A stretch of 39,455 nt of DNA from a virus. A model generated the notes under the pieces. It was not told where the DNA came from. It was given only the letters and a program-made list of their open reading frames with translations, and did no database searches. The first letter of the stretch is position 1; the number at the start of each line of letters is the position of its first letter. The stretch is taken from positions 1-39,455 of IMG/VR virus record IMGVR_UViG_3300035145_001618; one strand, 5' to 3'. This document shows positions 32,838 through 39,455 of the stretch, in pieces. Made by a program: the position numbers and the translations under genes.

Positions 32838-33568
32838 TGAACGGTGAATTAGTTAAATTGGCCGCTGAAGCAAGGAGAGATTATTTGAGTCAGAAAAAAT
32901 ATCATTGTGAATTTTGTGATAGATCATTTATCAAAGAATCTACTATGATGGCTCATATGTGTGAACAAAAACGCCGACACGATCAACGGCGTGAACGTTA
33001 CGTTCAATTAGGCTTACAGGCATATATGTTTTTCTATAAAGAAACGTCACCGAATCAAAGAGAACGAACTTATATTGATTTTAGAAAAAGTCAATACTAT
33101 AATGCTTTTGTAAAATTTGGTAAGTTTATGATTGACTATAATGTTATAAATCCAAAACGATATATGGAGTACATTATAAAGAGTAAATTTAAATTAGATA
33201 AATGGTGTACGGAAAGTTATTATACAGATTGGTTACCAAACTATTTAAAAACAGAGCATTGGCAAGATGCTATTCAACGTAGTTTAAACAATATGGAAGA
33301 TTGGGCAATTAAAGAAGGGGTGGAAATTAACTCTTACTTTTTCGCCGCTAGTACTAATAAAATTTGTCAAGATATTATTAATGCTAGGGTTTCTCCTTGG
33401 ATTATATACAACTGTGATAGCGGAAAGCAAATGTTATCAAAGTTAAATAATGAGCAGATACAATTAGTGTATGAGCATATTGATCCAGATTACTGGCGTC
33501 AATATTTTATAAAGATGAATAGAGACAGTAAAAGTGTTAAAGATACACTTAAAGAAGTAGGATTTTAA
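32837..33568 (+). CDS. Unknown protein with N-terminal zinc-finger motif
   Basis: The N-terminus has a C2H2/C2HC-like finger, YHCEFCDRSFIKESTMMAHM followed by CEQKRR: Cys-x2-Cys then His-x-Cys, with the hydrophobic Phe of a classical finger. The rest (residues 60-243) is helical and basic/aromatic without a known domain. A DNA-, RNA- or protein-binding role in early replication or transcription is likely from position, between the gp62-like and mini-DnaE genes. The start and stop both overlap neighbours (TAATG). Confidence 0.7.
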   Translation: MNGELVKLAAEARRDYLSQKKYHCEFCDRSFIKESTMMAHMCEQKRRHDQRRERYVQLGLQAYMFFYKETSPNQRERTYIDFRKSQYYNAFVKFGKFMIDYNVINPKRYMEYIIKSKFKLDKWCTESYYTDWLPNYLKTEHWQDAIQRSLNNMEDWAIKEGVEINSYFFAASTNKICQDIINARVSPWIIYNCDSGKQMLSKLNNEQIQLVYEHIDPDYWRQYFIKMNRDSKSVKDTLKEVGF

Positions 33569-34134
33569 TGGGTAAGTTACCTGACATTGATGTAGACTTT
33601 AGTAATAGAGATGCTATACTAGATTTGGTTAAGCATAACTCTGCTAGTTTAACAGATGGTAAAAAGCATAACACAGGCGTTTATGTTACTGATATACCTG
33701 TAAACCCATTAACTGGTAACAGTACAATAGATTTTAAACAAGCAGAAGATAGAGGATACTTTAAGTTAGATTTTTTAAATGTTAATGTTTATTCCGGAAT
33801 CAAAGATGAAGAACACTTAAACAAACTAATTAATAAAGAACCCAATTGGTATAAACTTTGGGAAGATGAAAAATTTTGTGATCAAGTTATACACGTTAAC
33901 GGACATCACAAGTTAATGGTCAAACTAAAACCAGATAGTATGACTAGGATGGCAATGTTTTTAGCAGTTATGAGACCAGGTAAGGCACACTTACAAAATT
34001 ATGACTGGAAACAAATTGCTGAACAAGTATGGACCAAGCCAACAGACGGTAGTTATTACTTTAAAAAAGCTCATGCTGTGGCTTATGCTCATTTAGTAGC
34101 AATACATATAAACTTATTAGAAGAAGGAAAATAA
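33568..34134 (+). CDS. Mini DnaE-like protein (bacterial Pol III alpha palm/finger motifs)
   Basis: This 188-aa protein carries, in order, hallmarks of the C-family DNA polymerase DnaE. LPDIDVDFSNRDAILDLV is residues 4-21; D8 and D10 match E. coli Asp401/403 in PDFDVDF. A stretch starting KHNTGVYV, like the KHAGGVVI region, leads to TIDFKQAEDRGYFKLDFLNV at 53-72, where D68 matches the third catalytic Asp of VKFDFLGL. RPGK (136-139) follows, like the ALYRPGP loop. YYFKKAHAVAYAHLVA (163-178) is like NKSHAVAYALVSY. About 1,000 residues (PHP, thumb, tau-binding, OB domains) are missing. Function is unknown: a trimmed polymerase, a decoy, or a repurposed fold. Confidence 0.72.
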   Translation: MGKLPDIDVDFSNRDAILDLVKHNSASLTDGKKHNTGVYVTDIPVNPLTGNSTIDFKQAEDRGYFKLDFLNVNVYSGIKDEEHLNKLINKEPNWYKLWEDEKFCDQVIHVNGHHKLMVKLKPDSMTRMAMFLAVMRPGKAHLQNYDWKQIAEQVWTKPTDGSYYFKKAHAVAYAHLVAIHINLLEEGK

Positions 34135-34135
34135 T

Positions 34136-34297
34136 ATGAACTTTGTAATTTGGCATTTATTGGCGATTATATCAGTAATGGTAATATCGTTTTTAGCAGG
34201 CTTTTGGTATGCTAACAACACTTGGATTAGATTTAAAAAAACAAATGATGTTCTTAAGACATCTAATCTTGGCAATACAAAATACATGAAGGAATAA
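34136..34297 (+). CDS. Single-span membrane peptide, 53 aa
   Basis: ATG 34136 to TAA 34297, directly between two genes with 1-nt spacing on the left and 0 nt on the right. Residues 4-24 (VIWHLLAIISVMVISFLAG) are a membrane helix, followed by a polar lysine-rich tail. It could be a small inner-membrane phage protein or a partner of the adjacent ferredoxin. No recognisable family. Confidence 0.65.
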   Translation: MNFVIWHLLAIISVMVISFLAGFWYANNTWIRFKKTNDVLKTSNLGNTKYMKE

Positions 34298-34663
34298 ATG
34301 ACTTATCTAGTAGACGACAAATGTGTTTTATGTAAACACAAAGACTGTGTAGAAGTTTGCCCTGTAGATTGTTTCTATGAGGGAGAAAATATGCTAGTAA
34401 TTAATCCAGACGAATGTATTGATTGTGGCGTATGTGAACCAGAATGCCCAGTAGAGGCAATCTGGGCAGATACAGATACTAGTAAAGACCCCGACGAGTT
34501 AGCCTATTGGCTAAAGTATAACAATTCAGAGTTTATTGAAAAGAACTCTTGGCCTGTTATAACAGAAAATGGCGATCCTATGCCTGAGCATGAAAAGTAC
34601 CATCCGGATAATTTTCCTGATGGTAAGAAGCACTTGTTAAGTGAGAACCCGCCTAGTGAGTAA
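34298..34663 (+). CDS. fdxA: 7Fe ferredoxin (FdxA-type, [3Fe-4S][4Fe-4S])
   Basis: Cysteines C9, C12, C17, C21, C25, C40, C43, C46 and C50 match Azotobacter FdI-type ferredoxins. C9/C17/C50 would bind the 3Fe cluster and C21/C40/C43/C46 the 4Fe cluster. The sequence [18 protein letters not shown] and [18 protein letters not shown] is characteristic. An extra C-terminal region of about 65 residues ([19 protein letters not shown]) is the family's normal tail. It would carry electrons to host or phage redox enzymes; neighbouring genes do not reveal the partner. The start immediately follows the membrane peptide. Confidence 0.92.
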   Translation: MTYLVDDKCVLCKHKDCVEVCPVDCFYEGENMLVINPDECIDCGVCEPECPVEAIWADTDTSKDPDELAYWLKYNNSEFIEKNSWPVITENGDPMPEHEKYHPDNFPDGKKHLLSENPPSE

Positions 34664-35390
34664 TTGGTTTCAAGATCACCAAACAGTACTAGTTTATCAT
34701 CCAGGTTCGGGTGGTGAACATATCTGTTGTAAACTAAACGGCCAAAAACAATTATCAGATAAAAATAATAAGCATAGATGTATTAATAGTTTTCCTGGCT
34801 CTGACCGTATATATGATAAAGTGTATTCTAAATCAGGAGTTTCCTATGAATGGTCAGAAGAGTGTAGAATTACTTTTGAATCAGAAAAAGAACTAAAAGA
34901 ATTTGTAATTGAAGATCCAGATTGGAAGTTAAAAAGTGGAAACCCAGATAGGTTAAAACCTAGACTTGGGCAAAGAACAATAATAGATAATGTTAACCAT
35001 TTTCCTACACACTGGTGTTTTGGCCTTTTTAGAGAACCAGTATATAAATGGCTAGATTGTGATAATGATTATTGGATAAAGCATTGGGATCTGGTACTAG
35101 ATATAAAAGATCATTACTTTGAAAAAGAGATACAAGAATCAATTGGTAAATGGCTAAAGTACTCAGAAGCAGAAAAAGATTTTTACAGTTTTAAGAATAG
35201 GTATTTGAGATATAGAGAATACTACAAAACAAGATTCCCAAACAGTGTACTACTAGTTGAAGAATTAGCAGATAATGTAAACTATAAACAGTGGGCAAAA
35301 ACAAACCTAAGAGTTGCTGAACGCTTACTTAAAAAACATAATATTAAGTCTAAATATACAGATGAAGTGTTTGATAAATTTCCGTTATGA
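34656..35390 (+). CDS. P-loop/sulfotransferase-like protein
   Basis: The start is taken as GTG 34656 (overlaps the ferredoxin stop by 8 nt); a GTG at 34641 is possible. [20 protein letters not shown] is a strand-loop-helix with GSGGE, like the gene at 8722. [18 protein letters not shown] resembles the 3'-phosphate-binding motif (FREP) of sulfotransferases. The C-terminal part is helical and basic. The two motifs together favour a sulfotransferase-like fold, but activity is not shown. It converges on the minus-strand gene at 35385. Confidence 0.55.
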   Translation: MSNWFQDHQTVLVYHPGSGGEHICCKLNGQKQLSDKNNKHRCINSFPGSDRIYDKVYSKSGVSYEWSEECRITFESEKELKEFVIEDPDWKLKSGNPDRLKPRLGQRTIIDNVNHFPTHWCFGLFREPVYKWLDCDNDYWIKHWDLVLDIKDHYFEKEIQESIGKWLKYSEAEKDFYSFKNRYLRYREYYKTRFPNSVLLVEELADNVNYKQWAKTNLRVAERLLKKHNIKSKYTDEVFDKFPL

Positions 35391-35759
35391 TGGTTTTTTA
35401 ACTAACTGAATACTTCTCTTTTTTACACGTTTTTCCATGATACTTTTTAGGCTCACTTGAGGCCCAGACACAACTTCACAGTCTTTTGATATAAGCGTTC
35501 TCAAACATGGTTTAAAAATTGTAAACTCATTCTTTAAAAATATGTTGATAGGTATCTTTCTGTTTGATTCCCACCACCATTGCTCGCCTAGTTCTAAAAA
35601 AACTTTAAGTAACTTAGGGTCTTTGATTTGGTCAATGTCGTATATACTTAGACAGTTTTTATCAAAGTTCTGTATGATTCCAATGTATTCGCTACCAGCA
35701 TAGCTCACTAGGCTTAAAAAAGGATACTTTTCACCTAGTTTGTCAAATTTTTTACTCAC
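35385..35759 (-). CDS. Unknown 124-aa protein, minus strand
   Basis: A compact soluble protein with a patterned core (FLSLVSYAGSEYIGIIQNFD, LLKVFLELGEQWWWESNRKI, then PINIFLKNEF). The WWWESNR stretch and proline-initiated strands look like a specialised domain. I have the impression that such short proteins recur in marine T4-like phages, but cannot name a function. It is the only minus-strand gene here, facing the P-loop gene with overlapping ends (6 nt) and divergent from the virion-like gene at 35800. Confidence 0.65.
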   Translation of the reverse strand: MSKKFDKLGEKYPFLSLVSYAGSEYIGIIQNFDKNCLSIYDIDQIKDPKLLKVFLELGEQWWWESNRKIPINIFLKNEFTIFKPCLRTLISKDCEVVSGPQVSLKSIMEKRVKKRSIQLVKKPS

Positions 35760-35767
35760 TCTCGCTC

Positions 35768-35775
35768 CATAAATA
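35768..35775 (+). promoter_or_regulatory. Late-type promoter box CATAAATA
   Basis: CATAAATA ends 24 nt before the ATG at 35800, the right distance for a late promoter with a short leader. It is in the divergent gap beside the minus-strand 124-aa gene. Confidence 0.55.
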
Positions 35776-35799
35776 CATTATAATAAAAGGTAAACTATA

Positions 35800-36552
35800 A
35801 TGCTTAAAACTACAACCTATTTAGTAGAACAGGTCCACTCAGTAGTATATAGTCCGAGTGGGACCACACCAAACAGGAATATGACTATGTATGCTCGTAA
35901 CTTAAAAATTTACAAAGGCGCTGACAATCCTATTGTAATAGAAATGAAAAACAGTGACCAAAAGCCTGTAGATATTACAGGAAAGACGTTTGTTCTTAAT
36001 ATACTTGACCAAGAGGAAAGAAAAACTCTTGTCAGTAGAACAGGTAACAATATTAATAACAGTAAAGGTAAAGTAAAATTTACTATTACAGAAAGTGATC
36101 TACTTAATGTTAGTGGACAGTTTTTGAACTACAGTATTTTAGAAAACACTAGTGGCAATAGAGGTGCTGTATTTGTTGATGATCAATATGGTGCTATGGG
36201 TAACATTGAAGTAATAGATGGACCATACACAGAGTTTAGAGATTCACAAGAAATTACACTACCAAACACTAATCCTGTTTCAGTAGAAGCGTTTCCACAA
36301 TTAAATCAAAACTCAGCATTACACACGGCACAATTATACATGACTAATTTTACAGGTAAGATTAAAGTTGAGGCAAGTTTGGCACCTGTTTCTGAACTTG
36401 ACAACGACGAATACTTTACTGTATTAGAAAAAACCTATACAAACGAAAGCAATAATCAATATTTTAACTTTAACGGCATTTATAGCCATGTTAGATTTAG
36501 TAAAAACACCGTAACAGGTGGTAGTATTGACAAAATTTTGTATAGATTGTAA
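35800..36552 (+). CDS. Probable virion/tail-associated protein
   Basis: 250 aa, beta-rich and Asn/Thr/Ser-rich, with no catalytic motif. The N-terminal half has an Ig-like/fibre-like pattern (LKIYKGADNPIVIEMKNSDQ, PVDITGKTFVLNILDQEE), as in tail or neck appendages. The C-terminal half contains repeated short strands (QLYMTNFTGKIKVEASLAPV). A late-type box lies just upstream and it stands alone, consistent with late structural expression. An internal ATG at 35881 (MTMYARNLK) is an alternative start. Its exact virion role is inference. Confidence 0.65.
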   Translation: MLKTTTYLVEQVHSVVYSPSGTTPNRNMTMYARNLKIYKGADNPIVIEMKNSDQKPVDITGKTFVLNILDQEERKTLVSRTGNNINNSKGKVKFTITESDLLNVSGQFLNYSILENTSGNRGAVFVDDQYGAMGNIEVIDGPYTEFRDSQEITLPNTNPVSVEAFPQLNQNSALHTAQLYMTNFTGKIKVEASLAPVSELDNDEYFTVLEKTYTNESNNQYFNFNGIYSHVRFSKNTVTGGSIDKILYRL

Positions 36553-36561
36553 AATTATTTT

Positions 36562-36671
36562 GTAAGTCATTGATTTTGCTATAAAACGTAAGTCATTGAT
36601 TTTACTAGAAAACTGAAAAAAGTTCCTTTGTAAGTCTTTGATTTCTCTACAAAACTGAAAAAAGATGAAAA
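36562..36671 (+). repeat. Three tandem imperfect repeats with small hairpins
   Basis: Units begin GTAAGTCATTGATTTT at 36562 and 36588 and GTAAGTCTTTGATTTC at 36630. Copies 2 (36588-36629) and 3 (36630-36671) are both 42 nt and share the downstream AAAACTGAAAAAAG; copy 1 is cut to 26 nt. Each unit holds TTTT-N5-AAAA or a close variant, so a hairpin is kept while the loop changes. They lie directly upstream of a consensus promoter. Confidence 0.75.
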
Positions 36672-36687
36672 AAAGATGTCATTTTGG

Positions 36688-36716
36688 TTGACATGATCTC
36701 CAAACCTCTGTATAAT
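36688..36716 (+). promoter_or_regulatory. Consensus early promoter after the tandem repeats
   Basis: TTGACA (36688-36693), 17-nt spacer, TATAAT (36711-36716): perfect consensus, about 31 nt upstream of the ATG at 36748. The -35 is preceded by TTTTGG, giving TTGGTTGACA as at 28042 and 37775. Confidence 0.88.
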
Positions 36717-36747
36717 ATTAATTTTAAACAGCAACAAAGGAGCAAAT

Positions 36748-37038
36748 ATGAATTTATCAAGTTTTAAAAACGATTACCAAGTTAGTGTTCGTCCTAAAAA
36801 TGCTAAATGTCACCATGTTGACAATTTGTTTATTAGAGCATTTACATCAGACGATGCTGTTAATAGAATCAAGAAACTTTTAAAGAACGGCGCCCATGTG
36901 CCAGCACTAGGCAAACGTATTGATTACGTTGTAGCAGGTGTTACTAATCCAGGTGAAGACTTATATGGGTTAGACGAAGTTGAATGCTGTGACTGTGATA
37001 GACCTACAGCATATATTGGTTCATCTTACATAGTTTAA
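36748..37038 (+). CDS. Small early protein, Cys-rich C-terminus
   Basis: A 96-aa protein behind a perfect promoter and an AAAGGAGC ribosome site. The C-terminus has VECCDCDRPTAYIG, and CHHVDN lies near residue 21, so clustered Cys/His could bind a metal. No family recognised. Its promoter strength suggests a host-takeover function. Confidence 0.6.
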   Translation: MNLSSFKNDYQVSVRPKNAKCHHVDNLFIRAFTSDDAVNRIKKLLKNGAHVPALGKRIDYVVAGVTNPGEDLYGLDEVECCDCDRPTAYIGSSYIV

Positions 37039-37057
37039 TTTTAAGGAGCATATAGAT

Positions 37058-37384
37058 ATGGTAGACAAGAATGATGAGTACGGCCCAGGTTATAAACAAT
37101 TAAAGATGTTTATACAGTTTGGTAAGATTGAAGATTCACAAGAAAGTCCAAAACCTTTAGACACTGTTAAAACAGATGACGGTAAAGTTATCAAAGTAAC
37201 ACTTGAACAGGCTACTAAAATGAAAGCATTGGAACGTTCATTTAGAAAGCCAATAGATAAGATTAAATTTGCTGACAAGATACAAACTAGCGAAGGATTA
37301 ACACAATGGCTTAATTCGCCTGTGCTTTCTTTGTTTGAAGTAGAAGACGGCGAAGTAGTTGGTGACAATTCAATTTATTCATAA
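37058..37384 (+). CDS. Small early protein, 108 aa
   Basis: A soluble, charged protein with no known motif; a helical middle (LEQATKMKALERSFRKPIDK) and an acidic tail. TAAGGAGC precedes it as a ribosome site. It is cotranscribed with the 96-aa and 82-aa genes. Confidence 0.6.
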   Translation: MVDKNDEYGPGYKQLKMFIQFGKIEDSQESPKPLDTVKTDDGKVIKVTLEQATKMKALERSFRKPIDKIKFADKIQTSEGLTQWLNSPVLSLFEVEDGEVVGDNSIYS

Positions 37385-37392
37385 GGAGTTAT

Positions 37393-37641
37393 ATGCCATA
37401 TAAAGACTTAATAGACTTAAAACAAAAAGGTAATACCATGTGTGTATATGCTGAAGGTACTGATTGGTTATTAGGCAAACTAAAAGGCAAAGGTCCTTGG
37501 TTCACATATACTACACAAGAGTGGAGCAATGAAGAACAATGTTTTAAGCCTATACCTAAAGTTACACATACATGGACACTTAAAGACATTCGTAAGTACT
37601 ATAACAATCGTATGATAGAACACTTTGTTCACTGCCAATAA
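37393..37641 (+). CDS. Small early protein, 82 aa
   Basis: Trp- and Lys-rich small protein (CVYAEGTDWLLGKLKGKGPW, then YTTQEWSNEEQCF). TAAGGAGT precedes the ATG. A GT-rich basic centre suggests nucleic-acid or protein binding but no family is evident. It is the last gene before a hairpin at 37668-37700. Confidence 0.55.
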   Translation: MPYKDLIDLKQKGNTMCVYAEGTDWLLGKLKGKGPWFTYTTQEWSNEEQCFKPIPKVTHTWTLKDIRKYYNNRMIEHFVHCQ

Positions 37642-37667
37642 AGAAGTAAGACAGAGCAACTTTCCAG

Positions 37668-37700
37668 GGGATTTTTGAGCTCTTTAAAAACTAAAATCCC
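37668..37700 (+). terminator. Weak hairpin terminator after the 82-aa gene
   Basis: GGGATTTT (37668-37675) pairs with AAAATCCC (37693-37700), an 8-bp stem around a 17-nt loop. The T-tract after it is poor (ACACTTATTCTT), so termination would be partial. Confidence 0.45.
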
Positions 37701-37715
37701 ACACTTATTCTTAGG

Positions 37716-37751
37716 CACTATATGTAGTCAGCAAAACACTATATATAGTGT
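37716..37751 (+). promoter_or_regulatory. Paired palindromic operator-like sites
   Basis: CACTATATGTAGTC (37716-37729) and the perfect 16-bp palindrome ACACTATATATAGTGT (37736-37751) share CACTATAT. They start 21 bp apart, two helical turns, so a dimeric regulator could bind both on one DNA face. They lie 24-59 bp upstream of the -35 at 37775. Confidence 0.6.
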
Positions 37752-37774
37752 CAAAAAATTGACATTTTTTTTGG

Positions 37775-37802
37775 TTGACAGATATCCAAAAGATGCTATA
37801 CT
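37775..37802 (+). promoter_or_regulatory. Early promoter for the 170-aa gene, with -10 inside a dyad
   Basis: TTGACA (37775-37780), 16-nt spacer, TATACT (37797-37802) with extended TGC. The -10 lies within CTATACT-GTA-AGTATAG (37796-37812). A second TTGACA at 37759 is a possible alternative -35 but is too far (32 nt) from this -10. Confidence 0.75.
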
Positions 37803-37830
37803 GTAAGTATAGTTAGAAAAGGAGCAAATT

Positions 37831-38343
37831 ATGTCAGATCTTACTACACACATCAAAAGCATTAACGCCAAGCACAAAGCAGAAATGGCGGCAAATCCAA
37901 ACATTTGGATTGGTATGATTGTAGAAGATGCCAAGCATTGGGCAGAATATGGCATATATACACCTGCTCAATACGATCGTTATATGGACGAGGTTACTCT
38001 TTATGAGACAGTTTCAATAGCGACTAGCAAATCTTATGCTCGTTCAGTTGTTGCTGACACAGAAGGTATGAGTAACGAAGAATTTAAAAAAGAGTTGGAC
38101 TATTGGAGCCAACAAGCGGATAACGAAATCAAACGAGAGCAAGAAGAAGAAGCAACTGCTCTTAAAGATTTTGAGAAACGAGTACTTAACACTATCGATA
38201 CAGGCGCTGGTGATCGACCAACTGCTATTAAATGGATTCTTCAAGGCGAAGGTCTTGATAAAGAACGTGACCCAGGTTACGTTTGTTATAGTCTTGGTCT
38301 TCCGTATTCTATGGAAAACGAATTTAAAAAAGTGTTGGCATAA
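37831..38343 (+). CDS. Early protein of unknown function, 170 aa
   Basis: A helical, charged protein (FKKELDYWSQQADNEIKREQ, EEEATALKDFEKRVLN) with no known motif and no membrane segment. It has a strong ribosome site (AAAGGAGC) and a regulated-looking promoter, so it is likely a host-interaction protein of early infection. Next to it is a small membrane protein gene. Confidence 0.65.
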   Translation: MSDLTTHIKSINAKHKAEMAANPNIWIGMIVEDAKHWAEYGIYTPAQYDRYMDEVTLYETVSIATSKSYARSVVADTEGMSNEEFKKELDYWSQQADNEIKREQEEEATALKDFEKRVLNTIDTGAGDRPTAIKWILQGEGLDKERDPGYVCYSLGLPYSMENEFKKVLA

Positions 38344-38499
38344 ATGAGTTTCGTAGGTTTTCTACTTTTAATTTTAGTTTTAATGTACGCCACTAAAAAC
38401 TTCCCTGGTGCTATTTCTAGTTTGTTTTGGGGAGTGTTAAAGATTTTAGCAGGCCTGTTGATAATTTTGATAATTATATATATTATAGGAATTAGATGA
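38344..38499 (+). CDS. Small membrane protein, 51 aa
   Basis: ATG 38344 directly after the upstream stop and TGA 38497-38499, with an ATGA overlap to the GNAT gene. The sequence has two hydrophobic segments (residues 3-16 and about 28-50, e.g. KILAGLLIILIIIYIIGI). It could be a small membrane modulator or holin-like peptide; no evidence fixes the role. Confidence 0.65.
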   Translation: MSFVGFLLLILVLMYATKNFPGAISSLFWGVLKILAGLLIILIIIYIIGIR

Positions 38500-38987
38500 A
38501 ATTATTTAAAGATAAAACAAATGATTTTTTTAGATGGGTAAATGGTACAGAACTAGTTGAACTAGATGATATTGATGTATCAGAGGATCCTGTAAGACCT
38601 GAACTTACACTAGGATTTAGAATCACACAAGGTAGAAAGATATTTGGTTTAAAATATCAAGATGAGATTGAAGCGATTGTGTGTATTGCTTTATGTCCAG
38701 AAATTCCTTATACAGTTAGAGAAATGGATTATATGTCTCAGGCCGCCAATCAAGATGGTCAGCGAGGAGAAATTGTAATTGCTTATACTGTATGGTCTAG
38801 AAAACGTGGAGCAGGAAAAGAAATTATTAAAAAACTAGGCGACTGGGCAAAAGAGAATAACTTCCAAAGACTAGTTACACTATCTCCACTTACACCAATG
38901 GCTACACATTTCCATATTAGAAATGGTGCTAAACAAGTTCATATAAACGACGAAACTCAAAACTTTGAGTACAAGTTAACTGAATAA
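38496..38987 (+). CDS. GNAT-family acetyltransferase
   Basis: The acetyl-CoA-binding motif A is seen in EIVIAYTVWSRKRGAGKEII: a strand, the RKRGAG pyrophosphate loop, then a helix KKLGDWAKENNF. Motif B follows with VTLSPLTPMATHFHIRNGAKQV. The 163-aa length is normal for single-domain GNAT enzymes. The target (protein, antibiotic, sugar or small amine) is unknown. It converges on the minus-strand gene with a 12-nt overlap of coding ends. Confidence 0.75.
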   Translation: MKLFKDKTNDFFRWVNGTELVELDDIDVSEDPVRPELTLGFRITQGRKIFGLKYQDEIEAIVCIALCPEIPYTVREMDYMSQAANQDGQRGEIVIAYTVWSRKRGAGKEIIKKLGDWAKENNFQRLVTLSPLTPMATHFHIRNGAKQVHINDETQNFEYKLTE

Positions 38988-39455
38988 TTCCGGATACATT
39001 TCTATATATAGGTCTTTTAAAATATAATAAGCAGACCCATTAATCATTTCATCCATTGTAAACTGATGATATTGTAAAGTTTTAAACCAATCTCTTCTAT
39101 CTGGTTTAACTATATTTCTAACATCTAAACTTCCAACTGGCGCCGCGGCACTTAAACTGTGACACACTACAGGAATACCATTTATTACAGCCTCCACTCC
39201 AACAATACTACAACTAGAAAAAACAAATTCTGCCTTAGCAAAATCATCTTCTAATGGAATAGTAGCAAAGTCAGGTCCGCTTTGTTTTCCGTTACGTGGT
39301 TTCTTTCTGTGTATTAAAGGCCATCTTGTGGGTTCTAGTGTTTTCTTAGCATAAGATTCCCAATGAGGTTCTCCTATAAATTGATTAATAGTAGGACTAC
39401 TTTCAGCAACTAACACATGAGTTCTTTTATCTGTTTTCCAGGGTTTTATATCCCA
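38976..39455 (-). CDS. KpsC/KpsS-like protein, third paralog, start off window
   Basis: The minus-strand frame is open from the window edge and carries WDIKPWKTDKRTHVLVAE, matching KIKPWRTNPQGHILVL of the 15106 gene. It continues with SIVGVEAVINGIPVVCHS and DRRDWFKTLQYHQFTMDEM, nearly identical in pattern to that protein's C-terminus. The N-terminus lies beyond 39455, so a GTG at 39414-39416 is not a real start. It is 23 kb from the other two paralogs, so this family is repeated across the genome. Confidence 0.65.
   Translation of the reverse strand, partial: WDIKPWKTDKRTHVLVAESSPTINQFIGEPHWESYAKKTLEPTRWPLIHRKKPRNGKQSGPDFATIPLEDDFAKAEFVFSSCSIVGVEAVINGIPVVCHSLSAAAPVGSLDVRNIVKPDRRDWFKTLQYHQFTMDEMINGSAYYILKDLYIEMYPELFS

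Noticed and set aside
36562-36671. The tandem repeats looked briefly like a CRISPR array
   Set aside because: Only three imperfect copies, no constant repeat with unique spacers of regular length, and no cas genes nearby.
37759-37764. An extra TTGACA upstream of the 170-aa gene as a second promoter
   Set aside because: The distance to the only good -10 is 32 nt; the TTGACA at 37775 fits with 16 nt.

Overview
The window looks like about 39 kb of an AT-rich, strictly lytic marine myovirus genome of the T4 superfamily. Terminase large subunit (gp17), single-stranded DNA-binding protein (gp32), UvsX, UvsY, UvsW and probably a gp62-like clamp-loader subunit are all recognisable. Genes are packed with ATGA/TAATG overlaps, and two promoter classes are visible: sigma70-like early promoters and NATAAATA late-type boxes. 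No integrase, tRNA, rRNA, transposon or CRISPR array was seen. The low GC content, gene style and cargo suggest a pelagiphage or cyanophage relative (SAR11-type host most likely). That host assignment is inference from style, not proven by the sequence.

Layout. 1-3643: packaging end (unknown partial gene, terL, a 638-aa acidic/basic protein of unknown role). 3703-9964: a cargo block holding a tripartite tricarboxylate transporter (TctA permease, TctC-type periplasmic binding protein with signal peptide, and a small membrane protein in the TctB position). It is interleaved with a 2OG-Fe(II) oxygenase, two related methyltransferases and two P-loop sulfotransferase-like proteins. 9965-13270: DNA recombination core (gp32, uvsX, small acidic protein, uvsY, small protein) behind an early and a late promoter. 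13239-27367: a large surface-glycan-type island. On the plus strand it has KpsC/S-like and GT-A glycosyltransferases, a protein-kinase-fold enzyme, several methyltransferases (three FkbM type), a nucleotidyltransferase-cupin fusion, an SGNH hydrolase-like protein and a cupin. On the minus strand it has two paralogous unknown proteins, another unknown protein and an aspartyl/asparaginyl beta-hydroxylase-like protein.

27426-35759: early/middle genes: an MTA/SAH nucleosidase, an AAA+ ATPase closed by a strong terminator, a protein with an SSB-like C-terminal tip, UvsW, conserved unknowns, a very small protein carrying the catalytic motifs of bacterial DNA polymerase III alpha, a single-span membrane peptide, a 7Fe ferredoxin and a P-loop protein. 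35800-36552: a probable virion protein behind a late-type box. 36553-38987: short early genes behind strong promoters with tandem repeats and palindromic operator-like sites, ending in a GNAT acetyltransferase. 38976-39455: the start-less end of a third KpsC/S-like protein on the minus strand.

How it may work together: the recombination genes run replication and repair. The glycan island probably builds or decorates a polysaccharide or glycosylated virion structure. The nucleosidase would clear S-adenosylhomocysteine made by the window's seven or more methyltransferases. The transporter, ferredoxin and oxygenases look like auxiliary metabolic genes acting on the infected host. The two most unusual items are the phage-borne three-part carboxylate transporter and the 188-aa mini-DnaE protein.
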